Assembly (NCBI GenBank): GCA_041871065.1
Contig: CP168942.1
Location: 1,830,501-1,894,500, forward strand
Source of the DNA: Weissella confusa
GTDB taxonomy: Bacteria > Bacillota > Bacilli > Lactobacillales > Lactobacillaceae
DNA: 64,000 nt
Direction: 5' to 3'
Positions 35,641 through 46,517 of this stretch are shown here, piece by piece. The position numbers were made by a program, and so were the translations under genes. Position 1 is the stretch's first letter; every line of letters begins with the position of its first letter. The notes beneath the pieces were generated by a model. The model was given only the letters and a program-made list of their open reading frames with translations, was not told the DNA's origin and did no database searches.

Positions 35641-37362
35641 TTACAACGCATCCATTGCGATACGAATAATTTTCGTCATCCCCGCGTTTGGTGTCACTTG
35701 AATATTTTGTCCGGCTCGTTGCGCTTCCCACGCAGCCTTAACCGTATGGTGATGTGAGCCGTTAATCAAGACGATGCCGACATCATATCGGTTCGCTTGA
35801 ATTTCATCAATCACCTTACTCTCCGTGTACTTAGAACCATCTAGCCAGGTTGCTTGTCCGCCAACTTCATTGATCTTGTTGGCGGCATTCTTGGCATTGG
35901 CACCAAACCAAGACACAATCAACACACGCTTACCAAACAGACTTCGCTCGAGCTCACTGTCAGTGGTACTCTTTTCATCTTCGGTAACCTTTATTTCTGG
36001 CAACTTACCAAGACTGCGCAACAGTTGTACAGCATGCGTGTCTGTTCGAACTCGTGCTGAATACGTCTCTTCCGCATTCAAACTCGCTTCATCAAGGCCG
36101 TTGGTATCAATTTGATTCATGCCAGCCAAGTGACCTTGCGTATCAATAAAGTAGCGATCATCATCTTCAACATAGAAGCGCCCCTGAACTGGCATCCACA
36201 AAGCAACATCATCGTTCGTCAAATCGTTATATGTTTGGACAAGCAATGGCAACTTGCGGTAGGCCGCTAAATTGTCACGGGTTAAGTGCGCAATCAGCTG
36301 TGATAAGGCTTCTGAATCCGTCACTGGTACAGTTTTGGTCATCACAACCGGTTCAGCTTGTTTCGTGACAATTCGTACCGGTTGAGGTGTCTCAACTGGC
36401 GTTTCCTGTACCGGCATCGCAGGCTGTTGCTCCAATTCAGCAATACGCACCGCCAATGTTCGAATCACAGTATCCTTGTAATCCGTATTGACTGGCACTG
36501 TTTGTGCCTTTGCCTGTTGCGTGGCATGTATTTGCGCCAATGATTCATTCGCTTCATGCAGCGCTTCTTCAAGCTCAGTAATCCGACCACTTTCATTGCG
36601 ATGCAAATTTTCGTATTCCGCAACCTGATTCTTCAGCTCTTCAAGTCGGGTTGCTTGATGTTCCAAATCCAATTGACGTTGGTGAGAAAGCTGTTGCGTC
36701 GCTTGTTGCGTTGCTTGTGCAGTCTCAAGTTGGTCTGATAATGCAGCCGTCTCTTGGGTCGTGACTGCATTCGCCTGCTTTAGTTCACGCTCAAGCTCTT
36801 GGACGCGTTCACTTGCCGCAACATTTTTGGCCTTCAACGTTTTATTTGCCTTTTCCAATCGGTCAATTTGGCTCTTCAACGCTGCAACATCCTCACTTGG
36901 CTCTTGTGATTCAGCTGACTTAGCTTGCGGTGTCGCCGTCATTCTAGTTCGTGGCACTCTATCCTCGGTAAGCGCATCGCGAAACAGTTGGAGTCCATCC
37001 CCTTCATCGCGAACCTGATAGGCAAAGCCATAGACACGGCGGGATGACACAACATTTTTTGAATTCTCCCAAACATAAACCAGCTCTGGTTTTGAGGTTA
37101 ATGTCAGCCGAATGGTTATCTCAGCCAACAACTCGTTTACATCATCCTCAGAGGCACGCAAAGCTTCTGCCAATGGTGATGCCAGTGTCTTCTTAACTTC
37201 ATTTTGTTCAGCCGCCGGTATGGCATAATGATATCTTTTTATCAGTTTATCTGTTTCTTTGGCCAACTCTAAATTATCGACAAAAAATTTTTCACCACTT
37301 GATAAACCAGGATTGCGGTTCATTTGTTTGCGTATCTTTTTTGCTAGCTTATTTCTGTCCAT
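35641..37362 (-). CDS. Coiled-coil protein with C-terminal DUF2325 domain
   Basis: 573 residues from the ATG at 37362 (MDRNKLAKK, GGGGTGA upstream). N-terminal helical domain (1-140), a coiled coil of about 150 residues rich in Gln/Glu/Leu (roughly 150-320), and a C-terminal DUF2325 domain (KRVLIVSWFGANAKNAANKI ... YDVGIVLINGSHHHTVKAAW), which has a Rossmann-like look. DUF2325 function is unknown; other family members are short proteins linked to metal or DNA-related contexts. Cytoplasmic; stands alone. Confidence 0.85.
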   Translation of the reverse strand: MDRNKLAKKIRKQMNRNPGLSSGEKFFVDNLELAKETDKLIKRYHYAIPAAEQNEVKKTLASPLAEALRASEDDVNELLAEITIRLTLTSKPELVYVWENSKNVVSSRRVYGFAYQVRDEGDGLQLFRDALTEDRVPRTRMTATPQAKSAESQEPSEDVAALKSQIDRLEKANKTLKAKNVAASERVQELERELKQANAVTTQETAALSDQLETAQATQQATQQLSHQRQLDLEHQATRLEELKNQVAEYENLHRNESGRITELEEALHEANESLAQIHATQQAKAQTVPVNTDYKDTVIRTLAVRIAELEQQPAMPVQETPVETPQPVRIVTKQAEPVVMTKTVPVTDSEALSQLIAHLTRDNLAAYRKLPLLVQTYNDLTNDDVALWMPVQGRFYVEDDDRYFIDTQGHLAGMNQIDTNGLDEASLNAEETYSARVRTDTHAVQLLRSLGKLPEIKVTEDEKSTTDSELERSLFGKRVLIVSWFGANAKNAANKINEVGGQATWLDGSKYTESKVIDEIQANRYDVGIVLINGSHHHTVKAAWEAQRAGQNIQVTPNAGMTKIIRIAMDAL

Positions 37363-37484
37363 TTTCGTCACCCCATTTAGAACGCGTTTACCCTCTTTAT
37401 ACCATAAACTGCATTGTAAAAGGTTGTACGCTGTCTCAGGTGGCCAAAACTTAAAATCCACGGCCAAATTAGCCCCTAGGTTCA

Positions 37485-37524
37485 TGAAAAAAAGGATTCG
37501 GAAAATGTCTTTCCGAATCCTTTA
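37485..37524 (-). terminator. Terminator after the DoxX gene
   Basis: Stem AAAGGATTCGGAAA/TTTCCGAATCCTTT with seven T on the minus strand. Confidence 0.88.
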
Positions 37525-37540
37525 GTCTTTAATCATTAAA

Positions 37541-38056
37541 TTAGCGAACTTCGATATCGTTGTTCAAGAATGGCAACTTTGAACGCAAGAATGGCGTTAC
37601 CCAGTGGTCCAAACCGATACGTGCTGAGTTGAAGCCACCCATCAAGATGAACATCTCGATGAAGATGAACGTTGGGTTAACTGACACAACGCCGGCACCC
37701 AAGTATGAGAAGTTCATGATCATTCCGAAGAAGGCAGCTGCCAAAGTCAACGTACCAAAGATCAATCCCAAACCAACAAACAACTCACCCCATGCAACGG
37801 CGAATGAGAAGAAGCCAGTTGCGTGACCGTGGTTCGTTGCTAGGTTCAAGAACCAGTCGTACCATGGGAAAGCCTTCGTTTGTGCTGGTGTCATAACTGG
37901 CTTAGCAATTGCCATGTTAATCATACCTGAAGCATCGAAGCCACCCTTAGTGGTAACCTTCTCAAAACCGTCCATTACCCATTGGAATCCCAAGTAAACA
38001 CGAGCAATCGTCAATACCCACATTGCAACCTTGCTGTTACGTAGCCATGAAATCAT
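37541..38056 (-). CDS. DoxX-family membrane protein
   Basis: 171 residues with four membrane helices: WVLTIARVYLGFQWVMDG, HATGFFSFAVAWGELFVGLG, LIFGTLTLAAAFFGMIMNF and a last segment around FIFIEMFILMGG. Matches DoxX/YfiD-type proteins, in some bacteria linked to thiol or redox stress. ATG 38056 with AGGAGAT upstream. Monocistronic. Confidence 0.88.
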   Translation of the reverse strand: MISWLRNSKVAMWVLTIARVYLGFQWVMDGFEKVTTKGGFDASGMINMAIAKPVMTPAQTKAFPWYDWFLNLATNHGHATGFFSFAVAWGELFVGLGLIFGTLTLAAAFFGMIMNFSYLGAGVVSVNPTFIFIEMFILMGGFNSARIGLDHWVTPFLRSKLPFLNNDIEVR

Positions 38057-38193
38057 AATAATATCTCCTAAAAAATAAATAATCTTATTTAAAATATGTG
38101 AATCAATTAACATATATTATCTTAATCTACTTACATAAGTTTAGCAACACAATATTCACAATTTATTCACACTCGATGTTCCGTATTTGAAAC

Positions 38194-38232
38194 AAAAAAA
38201 GACGAACGCCTAATTTTAGGCGTTCGTCTTAT
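38194..38232 (-). terminator. Terminator after the nucleotidase gene
   Basis: Stem AAGACGAACGCCTA with its complement, seven T on the minus strand. It sits 88 bases after the stop; the bases between hold nothing recognisable. Confidence 0.85.
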
Positions 38233-38319
38233 AGTTAACAATGTGAACAATGACACATTTTAAAACGCAGTCATCAGTCTCAACGTCTGCTTTTTATGCT
38301 AATTGTGCATATTTGTGCT

Positions 38320-38913
38320 TTATTCCCATGCGGCTTTAACGAATTTCTCCGTATCGCCGTGCACAGCAATATGATGTTCATTCATAACCGTATCAACAGC
38401 ATTTCGAATACCGTCGCCGTTCTGGAACACTTCGGCCACCTCAATCAAGAGATCAGCCAAACCGGTTTGCCAAGTCATCTTGGGTTCATAACCGTATTGA
38501 ACCCATTGGCTGTCCATCGTCGCATCATCCCAACCGCTGGCCCCGTGGTATGGTCGATCATCAACCAAAATAGCCCCCGGTGTGCGTGCTAGGCTTTTAT
38601 CGTGCGCCATAATCACCCGCTTGTAAAACGGGCTCTTCTCATCTTCACCGAAATGATGTTGCAACCAAATCAGCTTATCTTGCCAAGCACTCGCATTTTG
38701 CCAAGGTGCTGTCGACAAAATGTATAGCTCATAATAGTCGTTCAACTTATTGACCGCGTCAATCGCCCCTGGCACCGGTGGTAAATCTCGAAAAATGCCT
38801 GGAATCTGATCTGGCTTAGCGACTGTCTCACCGGCCATATCAATCGCGTTCAAAATAAGTAACGTATCAACAAGGACATTGTCCATGTCCAAAAACAATT
38901 TAGGCTTGTTCAT
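38320..38913 (-). CDS. HAD-type 5'(3')-deoxyribonucleotidase family protein
   Basis: 197 residues. LFLDMDNVLVDT is the HAD motif I with nucleophile and acid Asp; LSTAPW (motif II Ser/Thr), HDKSLARTPGAILVDDRPYHG holds motif III Lys and motif IV Asp-Asp. This arrangement is that of the NT5C nucleotidases, which dephosphorylate deoxynucleotides. ATG 38913 with GAGGGGAAAG upstream. It begins 23 bases after the aldolase stop, so it is probably co-transcribed with it. Confidence 0.9.
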   Translation of the reverse strand: MNKPKLFLDMDNVLVDTLLILNAIDMAGETVAKPDQIPGIFRDLPPVPGAIDAVNKLNDYYELYILSTAPWQNASAWQDKLIWLQHHFGEDEKSPFYKRVIMAHDKSLARTPGAILVDDRPYHGASGWDDATMDSQWVQYGYEPKMTWQTGLADLLIEVAEVFQNGDGIRNAVDTVMNEHHIAVHGDTEKFVKAAWE

Positions 38914-38936
38914 CTTTCCCCTCACAGAAATCGGCA

Positions 38937-39827
38937 TTACGCCTTTGTTAGTGTTACTTGTGCCTTGTTAGCTGACCCAAGCATTTGAATCATTTCTTCG
39001 GCAGCTTGTTGCGCAGCGTCGACACCTGAACGAAGCAACTTACGTGGATCATAGTTAGTGCCTTCCAAATCACGGTCTGACACAATGAAATCACGCAATG
39101 CGTTGTGGAACGCCCATTGCAATTGAGAATTAATGTTAATCTTTGCAACACCAAGTGTAATGGCCGTCTGAATTTCGTCCTCAGGCAAACCAGAAGCGCC
39201 GTGCAAGACAAACGGCATCTCATGGCGAGTAGCAGCTTCAAACTCTGTCAACGCGCCCAAATCCAAGCCAGCAAAGTCTTCTGGATAGGCGCCGTGAATG
39301 TTACCAATGCCAGCAGCTAGCATATCGATTCCCGTGTTGGCCATCTCAACAACCTGCTGCTTGTCAGCAATCTCACCCAGTCCAACAATGCCATCTTCAA
39401 CACCGCCAATTGACCCAACTTCCGCTTCGACGCTGACACTCAATTCCGCAGCCTTCGCCACCAAAGCCTTGGTCTCGCGCAAGTTTTCTTCAAATGGCAA
39501 ATCAGAACCGTCAAACATAACGGATGTGAAACCATCGTTCATTGCTTGGTACGCCATCTCTAAATTACCGTGATCCAAGTGAATCGCTACCGGCACCGTA
39601 ATCGCCATACTCTCATATAAATCGCGGACCATGTCGGCTACCATCTTCGTGCCACCCATGTACTTAATAGCGCCCATTGATGCTGCGATAATCACCGGCG
39701 CCTTTTGGCTTTCAGCCGCACGCAAGATTGCTTGCGTCCATTCCAAATTGTTCGTGTTGAAATGCGCAACTGCATATCCTTGTGCGTGTGCTTGTACAAT
39801 CATTTCTGATGCATTTACAATTCCCAT
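38937..39827 (-). CDS. Class II fructose-bisphosphate/tagatose-bisphosphate aldolase family
   Basis: 296-residue class II aldolase. Zinc ligands and active-site motifs: VAIHLDHG, EAEVGSIGG, GNIHGAY, VLHGASG and KININSQLQ. One segment departs from the family: where FbaA has DGSHHPFEEN this protein has DGSDLPFEEN, so the metal/phosphate-side His residues are replaced. In an obligate heterofermenter, where full glycolysis is not the main path, the enzyme may act in gluconeogenesis or on another ketose bisphosphate; that is inference. Confidence 0.88.
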   Translation of the reverse strand: MGIVNASEMIVQAHAQGYAVAHFNTNNLEWTQAILRAAESQKAPVIIAASMGAIKYMGGTKMVADMVRDLYESMAITVPVAIHLDHGNLEMAYQAMNDGFTSVMFDGSDLPFEENLRETKALVAKAAELSVSVEAEVGSIGGVEDGIVGLGEIADKQQVVEMANTGIDMLAAGIGNIHGAYPEDFAGLDLGALTEFEAATRHEMPFVLHGASGLPEDEIQTAITLGVAKININSQLQWAFHNALRDFIVSDRDLEGTNYDPRKLLRSGVDAAQQAAEEMIQMLGSANKAQVTLTKA

Positions 39828-39929
39828 TTTTTATCCCCCCATGGTTAAAAATGTCATTTTCAAGTAATAAGTTGACTTAATCCAGCCGTTCCCCCGAACA
39901 TTCTCGATTAAATGCTAAACAATGTACGA

Positions 39930-39935
39930 ATAATA
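39930..39935 (-). promoter_or_regulatory. Extended -10 of the aldolase transcript
   Basis: Minus strand TGGTATTAT (TG-N-TATTAT), leaving a 5' leader of about 95 bases. No clear operator. Confidence 0.5.
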
Positions 39936-40040
39936 CCACGATGAGCGTCGCTTTGCCACCGACTTCATGAATCCATGTTAAACAACTCGTAAATTCGCCA
40001 CAAACATTTCGACATATTCCAAATTTAGTCATTTCTACAG

Positions 40041-40076
40041 AAAAGGACCGCCAAACACAAGTTTGGCGGTCCTATC
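40041..40076 (-). terminator. Terminator after prfB
   Basis: 13-bp stem AGGACCGCCAAAC with its complement, TTTT on the minus strand. Confidence 0.85.
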
Positions 40077-40078
40077 GT

Positions 40079-41194
40079 TTAATCTGGGTTTTGTTCAGCT
40101 AGCTTCCAACGTAGGTATGAATTAATGAATGGATCCAAATCACCATCCATTACACCTTGTGGGTTACCTGATTCAAAGTTCGTGCGGTGATCCTTAACCA
40201 TGCGGTATGGTTGGAAAACGTATGATCGGATTTGTGATCCCCAACCGTTTTCCAATTGCTCGCCGGCAATCGATGCACGTTCCTTTTCTTTCTTATCCAT
40301 TTCCAATTGATACAACTTGGCACGCAACATAGCGTAGGCCGTATCCTTGTTTTGGAACTGTGAACGCTGTTGTTGTGAGGCAACAACGATACCCGTTGGA
40401 ATGTGTGTCAAACGCACAGCTGATGACGTCTTATTGATGTGCTGTCCACCGGCACCAGAGGCACGGTACACGTCCATCTTCACGTCAGCTGGGTTAATAT
40501 CAACTTCAACCGAGTCATCCAGTTCCGGCATCACGTCAATTGAAACGAATGACGTGTGACGACGGCCAGCTGAGTCAAATGGTGAAATACGGACAAAACG
40601 GTGTACCCCACGCTCTGAACGTAGGTAACCATAAGCGTTGTGCCCCGTAATCATCAACGTTGCTGAATCGATACCGGCCACATCACCAGGGTGATAATCC
40701 ATGATTTCGACCTTAAAGCCGTGACGCTCAGCCCAACGTGTGTACATACGTTGCAAGTTGGCACCCCAGTCGGCAGACTCTGTTCCACCAGAACCTGGGT
40801 GAATTTCCAAGATAGCATTGTTCTTGTCATACGGCTCGTTCAACAATTGCGCCAAACGGTAACTTTCCAAATCATCTGACAACTTTTGCAAGTCCGCTTC
40901 CATCTCGGCTTGCATGTCTTCATCAGGCAATTCAGCCAATAGTTCAAGCGCCGTCTCAACATTCTCTACGCCAGCCGTCAAGTTCAAGTAGTCATCACGG
41001 CGGCCCTTCAAGATATTGTTGGCATCAATCACCTTTTGCGCCGCAACGTTGTCATTCCAGAAATCTGGGTGGACCATTTCATCTTCATTGGCCGCGATTT
41101 CATCGTTCAAAGCATCCAAGTCAAGAGACTCACCAAACTTCGTAATCTCTTCTGACATCTCAGCTAATGAGCGACGTGCTTCTGATAGCTCCAT
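40079..41194 (-). CDS. prfB: Peptide chain release factor 2
   Basis: Ends translation at UAA and UGA. 371 residues with the stop-codon recognition motif SPF (RISPFDSAGRRHTS) and the catalytic GGQ (GAGGQHINKTSSAVR). In most bacteria prfB has an in-frame UGA near codon 25 bypassed by +1 frameshifting at CTT-TGA-C. Here the corresponding site reads CTT-GAC in one uninterrupted frame (near 41116-41127), so no frameshift is needed and autoregulation by RF2 level is lost. Weak ribosome binding site (TAGAG). Downstream of secA by 75 bases, the usual order. Confidence 0.97.
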   Translation of the reverse strand: MELSEARRSLAEMSEEITKFGESLDLDALNDEIAANEDEMVHPDFWNDNVAAQKVIDANNILKGRRDDYLNLTAGVENVETALELLAELPDEDMQAEMEADLQKLSDDLESYRLAQLLNEPYDKNNAILEIHPGSGGTESADWGANLQRMYTRWAERHGFKVEIMDYHPGDVAGIDSATLMITGHNAYGYLRSERGVHRFVRISPFDSAGRRHTSFVSIDVMPELDDSVEVDINPADVKMDVYRASGAGGQHINKTSSAVRLTHIPTGIVVASQQQRSQFQNKDTAYAMLRAKLYQLEMDKKEKERASIAGEQLENGWGSQIRSYVFQPYRMVKDHRTNFESGNPQGVMDGDLDPFINSYLRWKLAEQNPD

Positions 41195-41269
41195 TTTCTC
41201 TATAACCTCAACTCTCTAATGCGAAAAAGGAAAGCCAGTCGTAACTAACTTTCCCCTCCAATAACATTT

Positions 41270-43636
41270 TTAGGCACGTAGGTTTTGACGGATTTCTGAC
41301 TTCATGAATAGACGCGTTGCATCATACTCAATACCAGCAATCATTTCTTCAAACATACGGAAACCTTCGTTTTGATACTCAATCAATGGGTTCAATTGAC
41401 CATAACCACGCAATTGGATAGCATCACGCAATTGGTTCATGGCGTCCATGTGGTCCGTCCATTGTGAGTCAACCACACGCAAGATAACAACACGCGTGAA
41501 TTGTAGCATTTGCTCATCATCAACCAAAGCAGAACGCTTGTCTTCGTAAACTTCCTTGGCACGGCCGTACAAGTAATCCTTGATTTCTTGTTGGCTCTTG
41601 CCTTCAAGGTCAGCAACCGTAATTGAATCCTCAGGAATCAAAACAGCACCGGCGAAGTCGACGATTGATTGCAAGTCCCATTCTTCAGTCTTACCCAAAG
41701 CATGACGATCAACAACACGTCCGATAGTACGCTCAACCATTGGCAAAATAACATTGCGCAATGACTTGTCTTCATCGATAACTTGGTTACGGTTTGCATA
41801 GAACGTGTTACGTTGTTGCGACATAACATCATCGTATTGCAAAACGTTCTTACGTGAATCGTAGTTGTTACCTTCGACACGCTTTTGTGCTGACTCAACA
41901 GAGCGTGTAATCAAGCGGTTCTTGATCACAGCATCTTCATCAGCCAAGTTCATGCGTTCCATCATCGTCTTGATACGCTCACCACCGAAACGAATCATCA
42001 AATCATCTTCCAATGACAAGAAGAATTGTGAGTATCCCTTATCACCTTGACGACCAGCACGTCCACGCAACTGGTTATCGATACGACGAGATTCGTGACG
42101 CTCAGTTCCGATAACGGCCAAACCGCCCAAATCAGAAACACCAGGGCCAAGCTTGATGTCAGTTCCACGACCGGCCATGTTAGTGGCGATTGTAACGGCA
42201 CCACGTTGACCAGCGTTAGCAACAATTTCAGCTTCCTTGGCGTGGTTCTTAGCGTTCAACACGTTGTGTGGAATGCCTTCACGGTCCAACAATTGTGACA
42301 ACAATTCTGATGTCTCAACGGCAACTGTACCAATCAAAATTGGTTGACCCTTGGCGTGCAATTCCTTAACCAATTCAACAACGGCCAAGAACTTTGAGCG
42401 CAAGTTAGGGTACAACAAATCTGGTTCGTCGACACGTTGAATTGGACGGTTCGTTGGGATTTCAACAATTTCCATGTTGTAGATCTCACGGAACTCTTCC
42501 GCTTCAGTCTTGGCCGTTCCAGTCATACCTGACAACTTCTTGTAACGACGGAACAAGTTTTGGTACGTGATTGAAGCCATCGCACGGTTATCTTCTTGGA
42601 TTTGAACTTGTTCCTTGGCTTCCAAGGCTTGGTGCAATCCGTCAGAGAAACGACGACCTTCTTGAATACGTCCTGAGAACGCATCAACCAACACAACTTC
42701 ACCATCACGGACAACATAGTCCTTGTTGTTAAACATCGTGTAGTTAGCACGCAATGATTGATCAATGTGGTGAGTCAAAGCCGTGTTGCCTGAATCGTAC
42801 AAGTTTTCAAGGTTGAAGTAACGCTCAGCCTTCTTGATACCTTCGTCTTGCAACAAAACCGTCTTTGATTCTTCGTCGACCGTAAAGTCTTCTTCCTTCG
42901 TCAATGACTTAACGAAGCGGTCCGCACGAATGTACAATTGCGTGCTTTCTTGTGCTGGTGCACCAGAAATAATCAATGGCGTACGAGCTTCGTCAATCAA
43001 GATTGAGTCAGTTTCGTCGACCAATGCGAAGTTCAATGGACGTTGTACACGATCTTCCTTACGGGCAACCATGTTGTCACGCAAGTAGTCAAACCCGATT
43101 TCTGAGTTAGTCGTGTACGTAATATCTGCGTTGTACGCGGCACGCTTCTCATCTGGTGACATCTCTGAACCGTTGATACCAACCGTCAAACCAAGCCACT
43201 TGTACAATTCACCCATTTCCTCACCGTCACGAGCAGACAAGTACTCGTTAACCGTGACAACGTGAACACCTTCTTGTGGCAACGCGTTCAAATAAACCGC
43301 CATTGTGGCCGTCAACGTCTTACCTTCACCGGTACGCATTTCGGCGATGTTTCCACCGTGCAACACAGCAGATCCCATGATTTGCACACGGAATGGGTAC
43401 AATCCCAAGACACGGCGTGCACCTTCACGGACAACCGCGAATGCTTCTGGCAAAATATCGTCCAACGTCTTACCTTGCTTCAACAAGTCACGCAAGTAAG
43501 GCGTCTTTGCTTGTAGTTCTTCATCAGAAAGGGCTGCCATCTCATCGGCATGTGCTTCAACTTGATCCGCAAGGCGGTTCAAGCGACGCATTGTCCCCTT
43601 ATCACTCTCAATAATTTTACGTAATGGATTAGCCAT
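41270..43636 (-). CDS. secA: Preprotein translocase ATPase SecA
   Basis: Motor of the Sec export channel. 788 residues: Walker A in [15 protein letters not shown]-type [16 protein letters not shown], preprotein cross-linking domain, and [23 protein letters not shown] in the second nucleotide-binding fold. The C-terminus ends at QNLRA without the Cys-rich zinc-binding tail used to bind SecB, a common trait in lactic acid bacteria that lack SecB. The KxYKxGKxW-type signal in this window suggests a second SecA may exist elsewhere, but this one is the housekeeping form. Confidence 0.98.
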   Translation of the reverse strand: MANPLRKIIESDKGTMRRLNRLADQVEAHADEMAALSDEELQAKTPYLRDLLKQGKTLDDILPEAFAVVREGARRVLGLYPFRVQIMGSAVLHGGNIAEMRTGEGKTLTATMAVYLNALPQEGVHVVTVNEYLSARDGEEMGELYKWLGLTVGINGSEMSPDEKRAAYNADITYTTNSEIGFDYLRDNMVARKEDRVQRPLNFALVDETDSILIDEARTPLIISGAPAQESTQLYIRADRFVKSLTKEEDFTVDEESKTVLLQDEGIKKAERYFNLENLYDSGNTALTHHIDQSLRANYTMFNNKDYVVRDGEVVLVDAFSGRIQEGRRFSDGLHQALEAKEQVQIQEDNRAMASITYQNLFRRYKKLSGMTGTAKTEAEEFREIYNMEIVEIPTNRPIQRVDEPDLLYPNLRSKFLAVVELVKELHAKGQPILIGTVAVETSELLSQLLDREGIPHNVLNAKNHAKEAEIVANAGQRGAVTIATNMAGRGTDIKLGPGVSDLGGLAVIGTERHESRRIDNQLRGRAGRQGDKGYSQFFLSLEDDLMIRFGGERIKTMMERMNLADEDAVIKNRLITRSVESAQKRVEGNNYDSRKNVLQYDDVMSQQRNTFYANRNQVIDEDKSLRNVILPMVERTIGRVVDRHALGKTEEWDLQSIVDFAGAVLIPEDSITVADLEGKSQQEIKDYLYGRAKEVYEDKRSALVDDEQMLQFTRVVILRVVDSQWTDHMDAMNQLRDAIQLRGYGQLNPLIEYQNEGFRMFEEMIAGIEYDATRLFMKSEIRQNLRA

Positions 43637-43775
43637 CTTTTACCTATTCCCTCTTGTCTTCACTAGCTGCTACAGCTAATGGTACTAATAAATATTTTAA
43701 CACACTCGTAACGCCGATTGTGTGCATTATTTTTGAATATGTGGTAAGTGGCACCAGGTCGGACACACACCAACA

Positions 43776-43812
43776 ACAAAAAATCCAGCACCCAAACGGG
43801 TACTGGACTTAA
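43776..43812 (-). terminator. Terminator after gltX
   Basis: Stem TCCAGTACCC/GGGTGCTGGA with six T on the minus strand. Confidence 0.8.
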
Positions 43813-43826
43813 TTTGTTGTTTAATT

Positions 43827-45323
43827 TTACAAGAACTCGCGGATGTTTGCGATTGTTTGCTCGCGTCCTAGCAATTCTAGCAATTCACCAAGGTTTGGAC
43901 CTTGCTCCTCACGCGTCGTTGCAATACGCAATGGGTTCCACAAAGCACGGGCCTTGACGTCCATTTCGTTTTGAATCTCGCGGATTGCGTTCAAGATTGC
44001 AGCAGCCGTGAACAATGGCATTGCTTCCAACTTCTCGATGAACAAGTTCAACATAGCTGGTACGTTTTCAGCAGCCATCCATTCCTTAGCTGAATCAGTA
44101 ATCTCATCAGCTGCAGGCATTTCGAAGAAGACAGGCTTTACCAAAGGCACAATTTGTGACGTGTATGATACACCGTCCATGTATACGTTCATCACTGAAC
44201 GCAACCATTGCATCTTCTCAGCCGTCAATTCAGCTGGGTTAACCAAGTCAGCCTTAACAAGTTGTTGCATCATCTTGTCGAAGACCATGTTTTGGTCAGC
44301 CGTCTTAATCCATTGGTTGTTGATCCATTCAAGCTTCTTGTTATCGAACTTGGCTGGTGACTTTGACAAGCGAGCCTCGTCAAACATCTTAACCAATTGG
44401 TTCTTGTTGAAGATTTCCTTCTCACCAACTGGAGACCATCCCAACAATACGATGAAGTTCAACATTGCTTCTGGCAAGTATCCCAACTCACGGTATTGCT
44501 CGATAAATTGCAAGATTGACTCGTCACGCTTTGACAACTTCTTACCCGTCTCAGCGTTGATGATCAACGTCATGTGACCGAAGATTGGGGCTTCCCAACC
44601 AAAGGCTTCGTAAATCATCAATTGCTTTGGCGTGTTTGACACGTGGTCATCCCCACGCAAAACGTGTGAGATTTCCATCATGTGGTCGTCAACAACAACG
44701 GCGAAGTTGTACGTTGGCATGCCATCAGCCTTTTGGATAACCCAGTCACCACCGATAGTGTTTGAGTTAATCTCAACGTGACCCTTAACGATGTCATCCC
44801 ATGCGTATGGCTTGTCTTCAGGCACACGGAAACGAACAACGGCTGGCAAGCCCTTAGCTTCTGCTTCGGCTTGGGCAGCGGCGATTTCCTCGTCGTTCAT
44901 GCCTTCGTATTCGTAAACGTAGTGTGGAGCTTGCTTAGCAGCAATTTGTGCCTCACGCTCTGCTTCCAATTCTTCAGATGTCTTGTATGACTTGTATGCC
45001 AAACCACGATCCAACAAATCTTGAATCAATGGCTTGTAGATGTCCAAACGTTCTGATTGACGGTATGGACCATACTTTCCTGGGTTTGCTGGAGACTCGT
45101 CCCAGTCCAATCCCAACCATGCCAAGTTATCCAACTGTGACTTCTCACCATCCGCAATGTTACGTGCTTGGTCAGTGTCCTCAATACGGATAACAAATTC
45201 ACCCTTGTGGTGACGTGCGTACAACCAGTTAAACAATGCCGTACGTGCGTTTCCGATGTGTAGGTGCCCAGTTGGAGATGGAGCGTATCGAACACGAATC
45301 TTCTTCTCAGTAGTCTCAGCCAT
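43827..45323 (-). CDS. gltX: Glutamyl-tRNA synthetase
   Basis: Class I synthetase charging tRNA-Glu (and tRNA-Gln in organisms using the transamidation route). 498 residues from ATG 45323 ([15 protein letters not shown] upstream). HIGH-type motif in [20 protein letters not shown] and KMSKS-type motif in [10 protein letters not shown]. The C-terminal anticodon-binding domain has the usual helical pattern. Follows the PIN/TRAM gene by 79 bases as in the Bacillus radA-yacL-gltX order. Confidence 0.98.
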   Translation of the reverse strand: MAETTEKKIRVRYAPSPTGHLHIGNARTALFNWLYARHHKGEFVIRIEDTDQARNIADGEKSQLDNLAWLGLDWDESPANPGKYGPYRQSERLDIYKPLIQDLLDRGLAYKSYKTSEELEAEREAQIAAKQAPHYVYEYEGMNDEEIAAAQAEAEAKGLPAVVRFRVPEDKPYAWDDIVKGHVEINSNTIGGDWVIQKADGMPTYNFAVVVDDHMMEISHVLRGDDHVSNTPKQLMIYEAFGWEAPIFGHMTLIINAETGKKLSKRDESILQFIEQYRELGYLPEAMLNFIVLLGWSPVGEKEIFNKNQLVKMFDEARLSKSPAKFDNKKLEWINNQWIKTADQNMVFDKMMQQLVKADLVNPAELTAEKMQWLRSVMNVYMDGVSYTSQIVPLVKPVFFEMPAADEITDSAKEWMAAENVPAMLNLFIEKLEAMPLFTAAAILNAIREIQNEMDVKARALWNPLRIATTREEQGPNLGELLELLGREQTIANIREFL

Positions 45324-45402
45324 TCTGTCTATTCCTTCTTTTCTGTTTATAATACCGCTTACTAATATACCGCGGTTTTTCATGGGTTTCAATGTTAATT
45401 AC

Positions 45403-46506
45403 TTAATCCACCACAATACCGAAGATCATACGTCCAGCATCGGTTTGCAAAGCGGACGTTACTTCAACGGTAACCGTTTCTTGTAAGTGGTCGCGACCTT
45501 CTTCAGCGACAACCATCGTCCCGTCATCTAGGTAACCAACCGCTTGTTGGCGCTCAGTTCCATTCTTAACCAACGTCACCGTCAAACGATCACCAACCGC
45601 CACACGTGGACGCAAAGCCCCCGCCAACTCGTTAATGTTCAAGACTTCAACGTTTTGGAACTTCGTTACCTTGTTCAAGTTGTAATCGTTCGTTACCAAG
45701 ATACCGTTAACATCTTGTGCAAGACGAATCAACTTTTCATCAACTTCTTTGATGTCTTCGTAATCACCTTCCCACATTTCAAGTGGAATGGCATCTGTTT
45801 CACGCAATTCATTCAAAATGTCCAAACCACGACGGCCACGGACACGCTTGATTGATTCACCAGCATCAGCAATGTATTGCAACTCATACAAGACAAAGTT
45901 CGGTACCAACAAGGTTCCCTCGATAAAGCCAGTTTGCACCAAATCAGCAATACGGCCATCAATCAAGATGTTGGTGTCCAAGATCTTGTAGTGGTGATAG
46001 TTCGTCTCTTCATCAGACAACACATCGCTTTGATTTGCTGATCGACGTGGACGAACACGCTTTGTCATATTGTTGAAGTTAGGAACCAACGTACGCCACT
46101 CATCAATACGCGTTGTTCCAAGACGGAAACCAAGGTACCCAAATAGCAACATCACAAAAACTGGAATAACTGCACTTAAAAAGAAATTACCTGTGCGTTG
46201 CAATGGGACGGTTACCAAAACAGCCAACGCCAACCCAATCAAGGTTGACACTGAACCAATCAACAAAACAACTGGCGACTGTTGATTCAAGTAGGCTTCA
46301 ATCTTGCGAATGCCTTGATCAACTGGACGCCATAGTGCCAAACTCAATAACCAAAAAATAACGGCACCAATAATAAAGTTCACGATGGCATTGTTTAGCC
46401 AAATTTGATCATGTTGATTCATAATCCGCCAAACAATCGGCATTAACGTCACCGCCAAGCCACCACCAGCAACAAAGAATGCTGCTTGAATAATTCGTTT
46501 TCGCAT
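45403..46506 (-). CDS. PIN/TRAM-domain membrane protein (YacL-like)
   Basis: 367 residues: four N-terminal membrane helices (about 1-120), then a PIN nuclease-like domain (DTNILIDGRIADL with the first acidic residue, ELRETDAIPLEMW, VTNDYNLNKV) and a C-terminal TRAM RNA-binding domain. Family YacL; RNase activity is suspected but unproven. ATG 46506 has GAGGAAG upstream. Directly downstream of radA (11 bases). Confidence 0.92.
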   Translation of the reverse strand: MRKRIIQAAFFVAGGGLAVTLMPIVWRIMNQHDQIWLNNAIVNFIIGAVIFWLLSLALWRPVDQGIRKIEAYLNQQSPVVLLIGSVSTLIGLALAVLVTVPLQRTGNFFLSAVIPVFVMLLFGYLGFRLGTTRIDEWRTLVPNFNNMTKRVRPRRSANQSDVLSDEETNYHHYKILDTNILIDGRIADLVQTGFIEGTLLVPNFVLYELQYIADAGESIKRVRGRRGLDILNELRETDAIPLEMWEGDYEDIKEVDEKLIRLAQDVNGILVTNDYNLNKVTKFQNVEVLNINELAGALRPRVAVGDRLTVTLVKNGTERQQAVGYLDDGTMVVAEEGRDHLQETVTVEVTSALQTDAGRMIFGIVVD

Positions 46507-46517
46507 AAGCTTCCTCA

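Noticed and set aside
37380..37485. N-terminal extension of the DUF2325 protein
   Set aside because: The upstream in-frame codons have no ribosome binding site and lie beside the adjacent terminator; GGGGTGA supports ATG 37362.
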